Shown here: piece by piece, positions 35,508 to 43,247 of the stretch
Layout: the number at the start of each line of letters is the position of its first letter
How positions within the stretch are numbered: the first letter of the stretch is position 1
NCBI GenBank assembly: GCA_012520725.1
Contig: JAAYNQ010000002.1
Location: 62,001-126,000 of the forward strand
Reading direction: 5' to 3'
DNA from: Syntrophomonadaceae bacterium
GTDB lineage: Bacteria; Bacillota; Syntrophomonadia; Syntrophomonadales; Syntrophomonadaceae
Length of the DNA: 64,000 bases
Made by a program: the position numbers and the translations under genes
Notes under the pieces: generated by a model
The model's database searches: none
Seen by the model: the letters and a program-made list of their open reading frames with translations, nothing else
What the model was told of the DNA's origin: nothing

Positions 35508-36500
35508 TTATGCCTGCATAGCAGTCATAGCTACTACGTTAACGATGTCTTCTACGCTACATCCCCTGGACAGGTCATTAACCGGTTTGGCTATACCTTG
35601 CAGGATAGGGCCGATTGCTTCCGCTTTGGCCAGTCTCTGCACCAGTTTATAACCAATATTACCGGCCTGAATATCCGGAAATACCAGTACGTTGCAGCCT
35701 CCTGCAATATCACTGCCTGGAGCCTTGGATGCACCTACACTGGGAACAATAGCAGCATCAAACTGGAATTCCCCATCCACTTTCAGTTCCGGGAATTTAG
35801 CCTTGGCGATATTGGTAGCTTCAACTACTTTATCTACCAACTCATGGCTGGCACTACCTTTGGTAGAAAAGGACAGCATTCCCACCTTGGGATCTTTAAA
35901 CCCGCAAACATTGACCGCGGTTTCCACTGAAGCCTTGGCAAATTCAGCCATCTGTTGGGCAGTGGGCACGATGGTTACAGCACAATCGGCGAAAACAAAC
36001 AAGCCATTATCCCCATATTCGCAATTGGGAACAATCATAATAAAAGCTCCGGAAACAGCTGAGATGCCAGGAGCAGTTTTAATTATCTGCAAAGCTGGTC
36101 TCAATACATTACCGGTAGTATTCTCAGCACCTGCCACTTCTCCATCCGCTTTCCCCATCATTACCATCATGGAACCAAAATACAGCGGGTCTAAGAGAGT
36201 AGCCGCAGCCTTATCCAATGTTACCCCCTTGTCCTTGCGCATTTCGTAGAAAGCCTGCACAAAGTCATCTTTAAAGGCCGCGGTAGCCGGGTTAATTATT
36301 TCGGCTCCAGAAATGTCGGCACCTATTTTGGCTGCCTTACCCTTTATCTCGCTCTCATCCCCCAGCAAGATTGGATTGGCTATTTTGTTGTCAATGATGC
36401 CTTTAATCGCCTGTAAGGTCCTCTCCTCGGTACCTTCGGGAAGAACAATAGTCTTTCCCTTCACTGCTGCCTTTTCCCTGATTTGAGCTAACAAACTCAT
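35508..36500 (-). CDS. pta: phosphate acetyltransferase
   Basis: A 330-residue short-form Pta (single PTA/PTB domain, no DRTGG or AAA part): IVLPEGTEERT, SGAFIMIVP, SFSTKGSASHE and CNVLVFPDIQAGNIGYK. It makes acetyl-phosphate from acetyl-CoA. The ATG at 36500 begins MSLLAQIREKA and has GGGGAGGT 8 nt upstream; the frame from 36554 is longer without support. Operon with ackA; divergent from tmcAL, with a 144-base promoter region between. Confidence 0.97.
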   Translation of the reverse strand: MSLLAQIREKAAVKGKTIVLPEGTEERTLQAIKGIIDNKIANPILLGDESEIKGKAAKIGADISGAEIINPATAAFKDDFVQAFYEMRKDKGVTLDKAAATLLDPLYFGSMMVMMGKADGEVAGAENTTGNVLRPALQIIKTAPGISAVSGAFIMIVPNCEYGDNGLFVFADCAVTIVPTAQQMAEFAKASVETAVNVCGFKDPKVGMLSFSTKGSASHELVDKVVEATNIAKAKFPELKVDGEFQFDAAIVPSVGASKAPGSDIAGGCNVLVFPDIQAGNIGYKLVQRLAKAEAIGPILQGIAKPVNDLSRGCSVEDIVNVVAMTAMQA

Positions 36501-36644
36501 TGGTTTAACCTCCCCCATTTCTTGTCTTGATCGAATTTTGTGATTATTGCTCACTTCACATTCTTAGTTAATTCTAGCATAAATCAAAATATTAGTGGTA
36601 CATTTATGTTACTATAATCACATAAATATTTACAGGAGTTAGCT

Positions 36645-37892
36645 ATGCAAGTACTTGCTATAATAGCTGAATACAATCCTTTTCACCACGGACACCGCTA
36701 TTTGATTGAAGCCGCTCAAAAAAAGCAAAATTTTGACGGAATTATCTGTGTAATGAGCCCCGATTTTGTTCAACGAGGTGAAGCAGCCCTGTGCAGTAAA
36801 TGGGCTCGGACTCAAATGGCCTTGCGGGGCGGTGTTGACCTGCTTATCGCTTTGCCTTTTGTTTACGCAGTCAGAAGTGCCTATTATTTTGCCCGGGGAG
36901 CCATGGAAATAATAGCTCAATGTGGGGTAGCCAGTCACCTGGCCTTTGGCAGCGAATCGGGAGATCTTAAGCAATTGCAGTATCTGGCCCAGATAATTAC
37001 TGAGGAACCGGAGAAATATAAGGAACTGATAAAAAAACACTTGACCCAGGGTTTAAGTTTCCCCGCCGCCAGAGCTCGGGCGTTGCATAACTATCTGAAG
37101 TCCGGGGACAAGGAAATGGTATCCTTGCTGGAAGAGCCTAACAATATTCTGGCCTTGGAGTACTTGCGGGCTATTTATGAATTGGGTTTGCCCATCCAGG
37201 CTATAAGCATAAAGAGGAAAGGCTCAGGCTATCATGACAGCAAATTGTCGCAAGTATCAAGTGCTACCGCTATCCGACATGCCCTTTTGAATTCAATGCC
37301 CCTGGACCGTATTGCCCCATCCCTGCCCCAATACAGCTGGGAAATACTGAAACGGGAAATAGCTCTAGGCCAGGCCCCCATCAACTCAGCTCTACTGGAA
37401 ACAGCCATCCTGAGTCGTTTAAGAACTATGAGCCGGCAGGAAATAAAGCAAATCTATGAGGTATCGGAAGGTTTGGAAAACCGCATTTATGAGGCTGCCC
37501 ACAGTTGTGGAACCCTGGAAGGTCTGCGCCAATACATAAAATCCCGGCGTTACAACATGACTAGAATTAACCGTATACTGCTCTATGCTCTCTTGGGAAT
37601 CACACAATCCATGATAGCCGAGTTGGACCAACAGGGTCCTTCTTATATTCATGTGCTGGGCTTTTCTCCCCGGGGCCGGATAATATTACAGCAGATGAAA
37701 AACCGCTGCCGGATACCGGTATTTAGCCGGGGCAAGGACCTGAAACGCTTTTATGAAGAAAACCGGGGATATCCCCCGGGGGATATGCTGGAAGTGGACA
37801 TTAAAGCAGCTGATATCTATCGCCTCTTCATGCCCAATCCCCAGGCCAGGGCTGGTGGCCGCGAATTCACTACCTCTCCCTTTAGAATCTAG
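36645..37892 (+). CDS. tmcAL: tRNA(Met) cytidine acetate ligase TmcAL
   Basis: A 415-residue protein of the former UPF0348 (YlbM) family. The nucleotidyltransferase HIGH motif is seen in AEYNPFHHGHRYLI (residues 8-21), with SPDFVQRGEAAL and the ISTSATAIR-like SQVSSATAIRHAL near residue 203. TmcAL uses acetate and ATP to form N4-acetylcytidine at the wobble base of elongator tRNA-Met. ATG 36645 follows AGGAG. It is divergent from pta-ackA, whose product acetate is its substrate. Confidence 0.94.
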   Translation: MQVLAIIAEYNPFHHGHRYLIEAAQKKQNFDGIICVMSPDFVQRGEAALCSKWARTQMALRGGVDLLIALPFVYAVRSAYYFARGAMEIIAQCGVASHLAFGSESGDLKQLQYLAQIITEEPEKYKELIKKHLTQGLSFPAARARALHNYLKSGDKEMVSLLEEPNNILALEYLRAIYELGLPIQAISIKRKGSGYHDSKLSQVSSATAIRHALLNSMPLDRIAPSLPQYSWEILKREIALGQAPINSALLETAILSRLRTMSRQEIKQIYEVSEGLENRIYEAAHSCGTLEGLRQYIKSRRYNMTRINRILLYALLGITQSMIAELDQQGPSYIHVLGFSPRGRIILQQMKNRCRIPVFSRGKDLKRFYEENRGYPPGDMLEVDIKAADIYRLFMPNPQARAGGREFTTSPFRI

Positions 37893-37896
37893 TCTT

Positions 37897-38685
37897 CTAA
37901 ACCTGGGGACTGAATTTCTGCTTCACTTCTTTTAATTCTTCAAGCTTGGCTAAAGTTGCTTCCCTGCCCAGTGCAATCAGTTCTTGGGCTTTATTAAAGT
38001 CCCAGGAATTATATCCGGCCACTGCCGGCTGTATTAAAACATCTGATTTATTGCAGATAGTATCCAATTGTTGTCTCTGCATTATATCCAGGGAGGTAAG
38101 AATAACGTCCAGGGTATTATTGATCACAATCTGCTTTCCAGCCCCAAATTTTACATCTACGGCAATAATTATGTCCGCTCCCATTTGGGCTGCAGCTTCA
38201 ACGGGAACCCGATCAGTAACTGCCCCGTCAACCAGCAGCATTTGACCCCGGGGTACTGGTCTGAAAATGCCGGGGATGGAAATGCTGGCTCGTATAGCCT
38301 CAGCTACCGAACCTTCATTTATGACTACTGTGGTCCCGGTATAGAGATCGGTAGCTACCATATACACCGGCAGAAAAAGATCCTCAAATCTTTTATTCTT
38401 GGTTAAGAGTTTCAAGAATTCATTAATCTTAGTCCCATTTATAAATCCCATGGTAGGGATACCTATTTCAAAAAAACGCCCCAGATCTATCTGTTCGAAT
38501 ACTTTTCCCAGGATTTTTATGTCAGTACCGCTGCCATATATGCCTCCTATCATAGCCCCCATACTGCTTCCCACTATGAAGTGGAAAGGGATGCCTTGCT
38601 CCTCCAGCACCTGCAGTACTCCCACATGGGCCAAGCCTCTGGCACTTCCAGCCCCCAATACCAGTCCTACTTTGGGCTTATCCAT
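37897..38685 (-). CDS. patatin-like phospholipase (YlbK/RssA family)
   Basis: A 262-residue protein with the patatin motifs: oxyanion loop GAGSARGLAH (about 10-19), nucleophile elbow GSSMGAMIGG (about 40) and the Asp of DGAVTDRV (about 155). It probably cleaves acyl ester bonds of lipids; the true substrate is unknown. The ATG at 38685 has GGAGGTGAGG upstream; the 38736 start is less likely. It converges with tmcAL, 4 bases apart, in the ylbK-ylbM neighbourhood. Confidence 0.9.
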   Translation of the reverse strand: MDKPKVGLVLGAGSARGLAHVGVLQVLEEQGIPFHFIVGSSMGAMIGGIYGSGTDIKILGKVFEQIDLGRFFEIGIPTMGFINGTKINEFLKLLTKNKRFEDLFLPVYMVATDLYTGTTVVINEGSVAEAIRASISIPGIFRPVPRGQMLLVDGAVTDRVPVEAAAQMGADIIIAVDVKFGAGKQIVINNTLDVILTSLDIMQRQQLDTICNKSDVLIQPAVAGYNSWDFNKAQELIALGREATLAKLEELKEVKQKFSPQV

Positions 38686-38830
38686 CTTTAGCCTCACCTC
38701 CGGGCGGTTTATCTTTTCCCACTTTATATCTATCAATCGAGAATTGTACTTCTACCTCTATCTATAGCATACATATATTGTAATTAATATAGTCCCCCTA
38801 TTTGAATAAACTTCCCGGGGAGCTGATCTT

Positions 38831-40015
38831 TTGACTGGTACTTATAGCCGAATATTTTTCCTCATTACCATCCTTGTCTTAACTGTATTCATGCTTATAA
38901 ACCCCCGGGAAACCGTTGATGCGGCAGGATATGGGTTTAAATTATGGTATATGGTTATAGTTCCGGCTTTACTTCCCTTCTTTATTGCCGCTGAGCTCTT
39001 GGTGGGTCTGGGCCTGGCTCAATTCCTGGGAGTACTTCTGGAACCGGTTATGAGGCCCTTGTTCTGCCTGCCGGGTTGCACTTCCCTGGTAGTAGCCATG
39101 GGATTTACTTCTGGTTTTCCGGTTGGGGCTATATTGACCAAACGATTATATGAGGAAGAACTGATAAAGCCCCAAGAGGCAGAACGCCTGGTATCCTTCA
39201 CTAATAATTCCAGTCCCTTGTTTATAATCGGAGCAGTAGGAGTGGGTATGTTCAATTCACCAGCTCTGGGATGTCTTTTGGCCTTATCCCATTATCTTGC
39301 CAATCTAGGGGTAGGGCTGGTATGGGGATTAACTGCCACCAGCACCTGGGATAGAAAAAGCAGCTCTTTCGGAGAACTTTGTAAAAGAGCATTCAGAACC
39401 CTGGTCCAGCACCAACAAACTTCTCTTCCCCCTGGCCAACAGCTAAGCAATGCGGTAAAAAACAGCATTAACAATATATTGCTTATAGCCGGCTTTATTA
39501 TTCTATTCTCGGTTCTAACCCGAATGCTTTCAGTATGGGGCATTATGCACTATATATCCCTGTTTTGGGGTCAGGTACTCTTTTTCCTTAAATTACCCTA
39601 TGAAGCCGCCTACGGAATCGCTATGGGTATGTTTGAAATTACCATCGGCTCCCAGACTGTTGCTGCCAGCAGCGGATTGAGCATATTAAATCAAATGCTG
39701 GCGGTAAGTATGATCCTGGCCTTTAGCGGTTTCTCCATTATTGCTCAGGTAATGGGGGTTTTATCCGGAATGCCGGTTCGCCTTTCCTTTTACCTTAAAT
39801 CTCGCCTTTTACAGGTATGCTTTTCCCTTTTGCTTACCTGGACCCTTTATCCTTTATTTTTTAGCCAGGAAGCAGTGTCTACTATAGCTATACCCCTGGA
39901 AAAAATCCTATACTCATTGAACGCCTGGCAGATCTCTCTCTACTCTATGGCGGCCGGTCTGATTATAATAGCTGTAATGATGATATTCAGTCTTTATCGA
40001 AGCAGCATCAAATAG
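38831..40015 (+). CDS. ylbJ: sporulation integral membrane protein YlbJ
   Basis: A 394-residue protein with about eight hydrophobic segments. Family features include IVPALLPFFIAAELL, GFTSGFPVGA and SFTNNSSPLFIIGAVGVGMF (about residues 118-140). YlbJ is a mother-cell protein needed for spore cortex or heat-resistant spores in Bacillus. The start is TTG at 38831 with GGGAG 8 nt upstream; the next ATG would remove the first transmembrane segment. It converges with the coiled-coil gene, overlapping 8 bases. Confidence 0.9.
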   Translation: MTGTYSRIFFLITILVLTVFMLINPRETVDAAGYGFKLWYMVIVPALLPFFIAAELLVGLGLAQFLGVLLEPVMRPLFCLPGCTSLVVAMGFTSGFPVGAILTKRLYEEELIKPQEAERLVSFTNNSSPLFIIGAVGVGMFNSPALGCLLALSHYLANLGVGLVWGLTATSTWDRKSSSFGELCKRAFRTLVQHQQTSLPPGQQLSNAVKNSINNILLIAGFIILFSVLTRMLSVWGIMHYISLFWGQVLFFLKLPYEAAYGIAMGMFEITIGSQTVAASSGLSILNQMLAVSMILAFSGFSIIAQVMGVLSGMPVRLSFYLKSRLLQVCFSLLLTWTLYPLFFSQEAVSTIAIPLEKILYSLNAWQISLYSMAAGLIIIAVMMIFSLYRSSIK

Positions 40016-40475
40016 ACCCCTGTTCGATTTCCCGGCGTAGCTCCTCCTTACCTGAGGCGATGGTTTCCAGAGTGCGATGCAAGACCAACTCGATATGGGA
40101 CAGAACCTGTTCAGCATACTGATTGGCTTCCCGTCTAACCTCCGCTGCTACTTCTTCTGCTCTTTGTACAATCTCTTCTGCCATCTTAACCGCATTGCGA
40201 GTGATTTCACTATCATCTACCATACGGGCCACCTTATGCCGGGATTCATCCACATACTGATCTGCTTGCTGATATGCCTCTTTAATAATCCTTTCCTTTT
40301 CAGAGATAAGCAATCGGGCGGTTTCCAGTTCCTCAGGCAGAATAGCCCGAAGCCTGTCTATGCGTTCCAGAAATTCGCCGCTGTCAATAATATTTTTCCC
40401 GCTGGATAAAGGTAGTTTTTTTCCGTCCTTTAAAATGGATTCCATATCATCCAATATCCTGAATATTTCTATCAT
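40008..40475 (-). CDS. coiled-coil protein, function unknown
   Basis: A 155-residue, highly helical protein with charged heptads (about residues 45-150; EELETARLLISEKERIIKEAYQQAD). It resembles the b-subunit or DivIVA-like proteins often annotated next to rsmD in Clostridia, but has no membrane segment, so it is not an F0 subunit. It overlaps rsmD as ATGA (40472-40475) and is co-transcribed. Start ATG 40475. Role unknown. Confidence 0.75.
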   Translation of the reverse strand: MIEIFRILDDMESILKDGKKLPLSSGKNIIDSGEFLERIDRLRAILPEELETARLLISEKERIIKEAYQQADQYVDESRHKVARMVDDSEITRNAVKMAEEIVQRAEEVAAEVRREANQYAEQVLSHIELVLHRTLETIASGKEELRREIEQGSI

Positions 40476-41050
40476 TTTTTTATATCCTCCTCATTTATCT
40501 GCTTATAATAATGCAAGGTGGACTCGCCATAATTATCAGCCCTGTATTCCATCAGACATTCCAAGTCCAGGGGCAGGTTCTTTTGGCGCCGGGTTCTGAT
40601 TATCATCCTGGCATCCTGATTCATTATCTCCCCTTTATCCATCCGATACAATATCCGGTCAAATATTTCCTCATCGCTAAAGGGGGGATCTATATATATA
40701 TAGTCGAATCGATACTTTTTCCTTTCCATTATATCCAGGGCTCTAAATACATCATTACGATATATTTCAAAGCACTGGGAATCAAATTTACAATTGTCGA
40801 GATTTTCCTTAAGCACTCGAATAGCCCTGGCATCTAGATCAATGAATACCACCTGGGCCGCTCCCCGACTTAAAGCTTCAATTCCTACACTACCGCTTCC
40901 GGCAAACAAGTCCAGGAAACGAGATCCCATTATATCACTTCCCAAAACATTAAACAGGGCTTCTTTGATCATATCAGTTACTGGCCTGGTGGACAAACCA
41001 GGCGGTGCCTTTAAACGTTTTCCTTTAGCCTTGCCCGCAATTACCCTCAA
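40472..41050 (-). CDS. rsmD: 16S rRNA (guanine(966)-N(2))-methyltransferase RsmD
   Basis: A 192-residue protein with the family N-terminus MRVIAGKAKGKRLKAP, RPVTDMIKEALFNVLG, SAM-binding FLDLFAGSGSVGIEALSRGA (about residues 42-60, only part quoted) and catalytic IDPPF near 122. It methylates G966 of 16S rRNA. coaD, usually the next gene, is instead at 49.8 kb. The ATG at 41050 follows a GGTGA. Confidence 0.95.
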   Translation of the reverse strand: MRVIAGKAKGKRLKAPPGLSTRPVTDMIKEALFNVLGSDIMGSRFLDLFAGSGSVGIEALSRGAAQVVFIDLDARAIRVLKENLDNCKFDSQCFEIYRNDVFRALDIMERKKYRFDYIYIDPPFSDEEIFDRILYRMDKGEIMNQDARMIIRTRRQKNLPLDLECLMEYRADNYGESTLHYYKQINEEDIKK

Positions 41051-41139
41051 AGAATATCACCTTCAGCATATTTATATCTACCACTTATTTCTAATATTTT
41101 ATCACAAAAATTTTTTTATTTATTGTATATAATCTGCCA

Positions 41140-41255
41140 TAGAAGGCAATCATATAAGTACCAGATAGAAATTCTGGTAAACAAACCCTCCCCAACAACT
41201 TTACAAAATTCTCCTCTCCCCAAAATGGCGATCTTATGATCGCCATTTTAATTAA
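41140..41255 (+). ncRNA. predicted orphan small RNA with anti-Shine-Dalgarno C-rich stretches
   Basis: In the 385-base gap between divergent rsmD and gpr, a TATAAT (41128-41133) is followed by an RNA-like layout. First comes a perfect 7-bp hairpin TACCAGA-TAGAAAT-TCTGGTA (41159-41179). Then an unstructured segment with CCCTCCCC (41186-41193) and TCTCCTCTCCCC (41210-41221). Last is a 12-bp perfect hairpin AAAATGGCGATC-TTAT-GATCGCCATTTT (41222-41249) followed by AATTAAG. C-rich single-stranded loops that can pair with GGAGG sites are typical of Gram-positive regulatory RNAs. No gene precedes the terminator, and the -35 region is poor. Identity is inference. Confidence 0.5.
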
Positions 41256-41435
41256 GCACAGCTACTTTCACCTTATTGATCCAGGCAATAATATGATGGG
41301 AAAAATTCCAACCTAGGCCTGGAAATACTTCTCCTGCTGACATTGTTTAAATCCTGTCTGATTCTCCGGTCTAACAATAATAATTTTTGTATAATATTGA
41401 GTATTTTAGCAAGAATAAAAGCAGGAGGTATGAAA

Positions 41436-42395
41436 ATGCAGAAAATCATTGATGAATTTAAGCTCCATATAGATTTAGCGGTGGAAGCCCGGGACCTGGT
41501 GCGAGGTACTCGTGATATTGAAGTTCCAGGGGTAGAAGAGAAGGTAGAAGAGTTTGAACATGTAAAAATAACTACGATTAGCATACTTAATCAAATAGGT
41601 GCTGAAAAGATGGGTAAACCCATCGGCACTTATATAACCATCGAAACCCCTCCTCTGAAAATCAACAATCCTTATGTAAATGATGAGGTTATTGAAGCTG
41701 TAGCCAAATCCTTAAGCACCTTAACTGCTGGAAAACTTGGCCCCAAAGATCTGGTTTTAATGGTAGGCCTGGGAAACTGGCGGGCCACTCCAGATGCCTT
41801 GGGACCCAAATTCATTCAGTATAGTCCAATAACCAGGCACTATCATCAATTTGCTCCTGATGCCCTGGTAGAAGGGATGCGGCCGGTTTCCGGGCTTGCT
41901 CCCGGAGTACTGGGCATTACGGGCTTGGAAACCTTTGAGGTTATCAAGGGCACCGTAGATAATGTTAAGCCCGCTTTGCTAATAGTAGTCGATGCTTTGG
42001 CAGCCCAGGATGTAGACCGGATCGGAACTACCATACAGATGTCAGATACCGGCATTCAACCCGGAGCTGGAGTAGGCAATGCCCGTCATGCTTTGATTGA
42101 GGAAGAACTGGGGGTGCCGGTTATCGCCATTGGTTGTCCAACCATTGTTAGTGCATCAATTATTTCGGTACAGGCTATTAAAAAGTTTTGTGCCCAGGGT
42201 GGTGCCATGTACAATGATTCAGTAGCCACTGCAAGTATTAATTCAGTACTATCCCGTTTTGGCGGCAGTTTAGCTGTAACTCCTAAAGAGATTGATGATA
42301 TTATAGAATACACCTCCCGAACTATGGCTATGGGAGTTGCACAATCATTATTTCCTGGTATTTCCCGGGAACAATTGGAACTCTATATTACCTAA
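41436..42395 (+). CDS. gpr: germination protease GPR
   Basis: A 319-residue GPR-family aspartyl-like protease that degrades small acid-soluble spore proteins on germination. Seen are [20 protein letters not shown] (part, near the start), [20 protein letters not shown]-like [11 protein letters not shown] and [27 protein letters not shown]. It matches clostridial length. The ATG at 41436 has AGGAGG (41423-41428) 7 nt upstream; the ATG at 41430 is too near and the frame from 41343 runs into the leader. An SASP, its substrate, is encoded 360 bases downstream on the other strand. Confidence 0.95.
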   Translation: MQKIIDEFKLHIDLAVEARDLVRGTRDIEVPGVEEKVEEFEHVKITTISILNQIGAEKMGKPIGTYITIETPPLKINNPYVNDEVIEAVAKSLSTLTAGKLGPKDLVLMVGLGNWRATPDALGPKFIQYSPITRHYHQFAPDALVEGMRPVSGLAPGVLGITGLETFEVIKGTVDNVKPALLIVVDALAAQDVDRIGTTIQMSDTGIQPGAGVGNARHALIEEELGVPVIAIGCPTIVSASIISVQAIKKFCAQGGAMYNDSVATASINSVLSRFGGSLAVTPKEIDDIIEYTSRTMAMGVAQSLFPGISREQLELYIT

Positions 42396-42414
42396 AAATA
42401 AGGCTTTAACAGTC

Positions 42415-42646
42415 TATTTCTATCAAGCTCTACACATCTACACCGCAAGCCTCTGGATAGTTGTTTCGGGCTTCAGCTTGTTCAGCAGCTTGCAGTGCCT
42501 CATATGTGATTTCTGTTCGTCAGGCCAGAAGTTTGCCTCCGGCTTCCTTCAGATTCCACCTAGCGATGGACACCTTGCCCTTGGCTATGTGCTTGGGACT
42601 ATCAACCCGCACTAGGGACTTTCACCCATTAGACTGCCGGGCGCAC
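42415..42646 (-). ncRNA. group II intron domain I-like RNA, or raiA-type ncRNA
   Basis: Read on the minus strand from 42646, the sequence opens GTGCGCCCGGCAG, then GGGTGAAAGTCCC, AAGGTGTCCATCG, GGTGGAATCTGAAGGAAG, CCGGAGGCAAAC and CTGACGAACAGAAATC. These blocks, in this order, are those of domain I of bacterial group II introns, beginning with the 5' GUGCG. No domain V/VI hairpin and no intron-encoded reverse transcriptase lie nearby, so it is either a truncated intron or a free-standing RNA of about 230 nt such as the raiA motif of Firmicutes. The boundaries at 42415 are approximate. Short open frames here are not genes. Confidence 0.65.
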
Positions 42647-42650
42647 TGAA

Positions 42651-42684
42651 AACAAGCGGATATTTTATAAATAATCCGCTTGTT
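42651..42684 (-). terminator. terminator of the SASP gene
   Basis: AACAAGCGGAT (42651-42661) and ATCCGCTTGTT (42674-42684) form an 11-bp stem with a 12-base loop. On the minus strand it is followed by TTGTTTTC. It lies 70 bases after the SASP stop and directly before the intron-like RNA. Confidence 0.8.
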
Positions 42685-42753
42685 AAGAGTATTATATTAG
42701 GCAATCTATTATTACTTCATGCTCTGATTTTGCTTTTTGATAGATGTTAGGTC

Positions 42754-42963
42754 TTAGTTCAACTGCCCACCGGCCTGTCTCTGCTGATAATCATAGACCA
42801 TTTTCTTAACCATCTGTCCACCTATGCTACCAGCCTGACGTGAAGTGAGGTCACCATTATAACCCGGCTTTAGGGTTACACCAACTTCCTGAGCTGCCTC
42901 CATCTTGAACTGATCCATGGCCTGTTTGGCCTGGGGAACTAAGATATTGTTGCTTCTTGCCAC
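42754..42963 (-). CDS. alpha/beta-type small acid-soluble spore protein
   Basis: A 69-residue SASP with AMDQFKMEAAQEVGV (the GPR cleavage region, near residue 20) and GYNGDLTSRQAGSIGGQMVKKM. Such proteins coat spore DNA and protect it from UV. Start is GTG at 42963 with AAGGAGGTG 7 nt upstream. It faces gpr on the other strand; the protease and its target therefore lie together. Confidence 0.95.
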   Translation of the reverse strand: MARSNNILVPQAKQAMDQFKMEAAQEVGVTLKPGYNGDLTSRQAGSIGGQMVKKMVYDYQQRQAGGQLN

Positions 42964-43033
42964 TTATTTTCACCTCCTTTGCTTTGCTAGTCTTATTGTC
43001 TCCCGTGTAAAAACTTATATGCTAGAAGTATTT

Positions 43034-43153
43034 TCAAGACTTTTTATTTTTTTTCTGCTTGGGTCTGGCATCCTCCTTAGTCGTGGTTACATCCTCAAAA
43101 GCCCCTAATTCGGCTGCTCTATCCTGGGTTCTTTGCTTCTTTTTCTTAGCCAT
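43034..43153 (-). CDS. 39-residue Lys-rich protein, function unknown
   Basis: A short reading frame with ATG at 43153 behind a good GGGAGGTG ribosome site. It starts MAKKKKQRTQDRAAEL and ends RPKQKKNKKS, so both ends are strongly basic with an acidic middle. It lies between the SASP gene and recG on the same strand, which suggests a spore or nucleic acid-binding role. The family is not recognised. Codon use and the ribosome site argue for a real gene. Confidence 0.6.
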   Translation of the reverse strand: MAKKKKQRTQDRAAELGAFEDVTTTKEDARPKQKKNKKS

Positions 43154-43247
43154 TTTTTCACCTCCCAAAAAATATAGTGCTGGGCTCTTGCCTGCACTAT
43201 TATCTTGGTCTTATTTCCCCATTTTATTTATACATTTATTTGTAAAA

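Noticed and set aside
40008-40475. ATP synthase F0 subunit b
   Set aside because: Coiled coil only, no N-terminal membrane helix and no other atp genes nearby.
42461-42649. Short protein-coding frames on the plus strand
   Set aside because: They are antisense to the intron-like RNA, lack ribosome sites and follow the RNA's conserved blocks rather than codon patterns.
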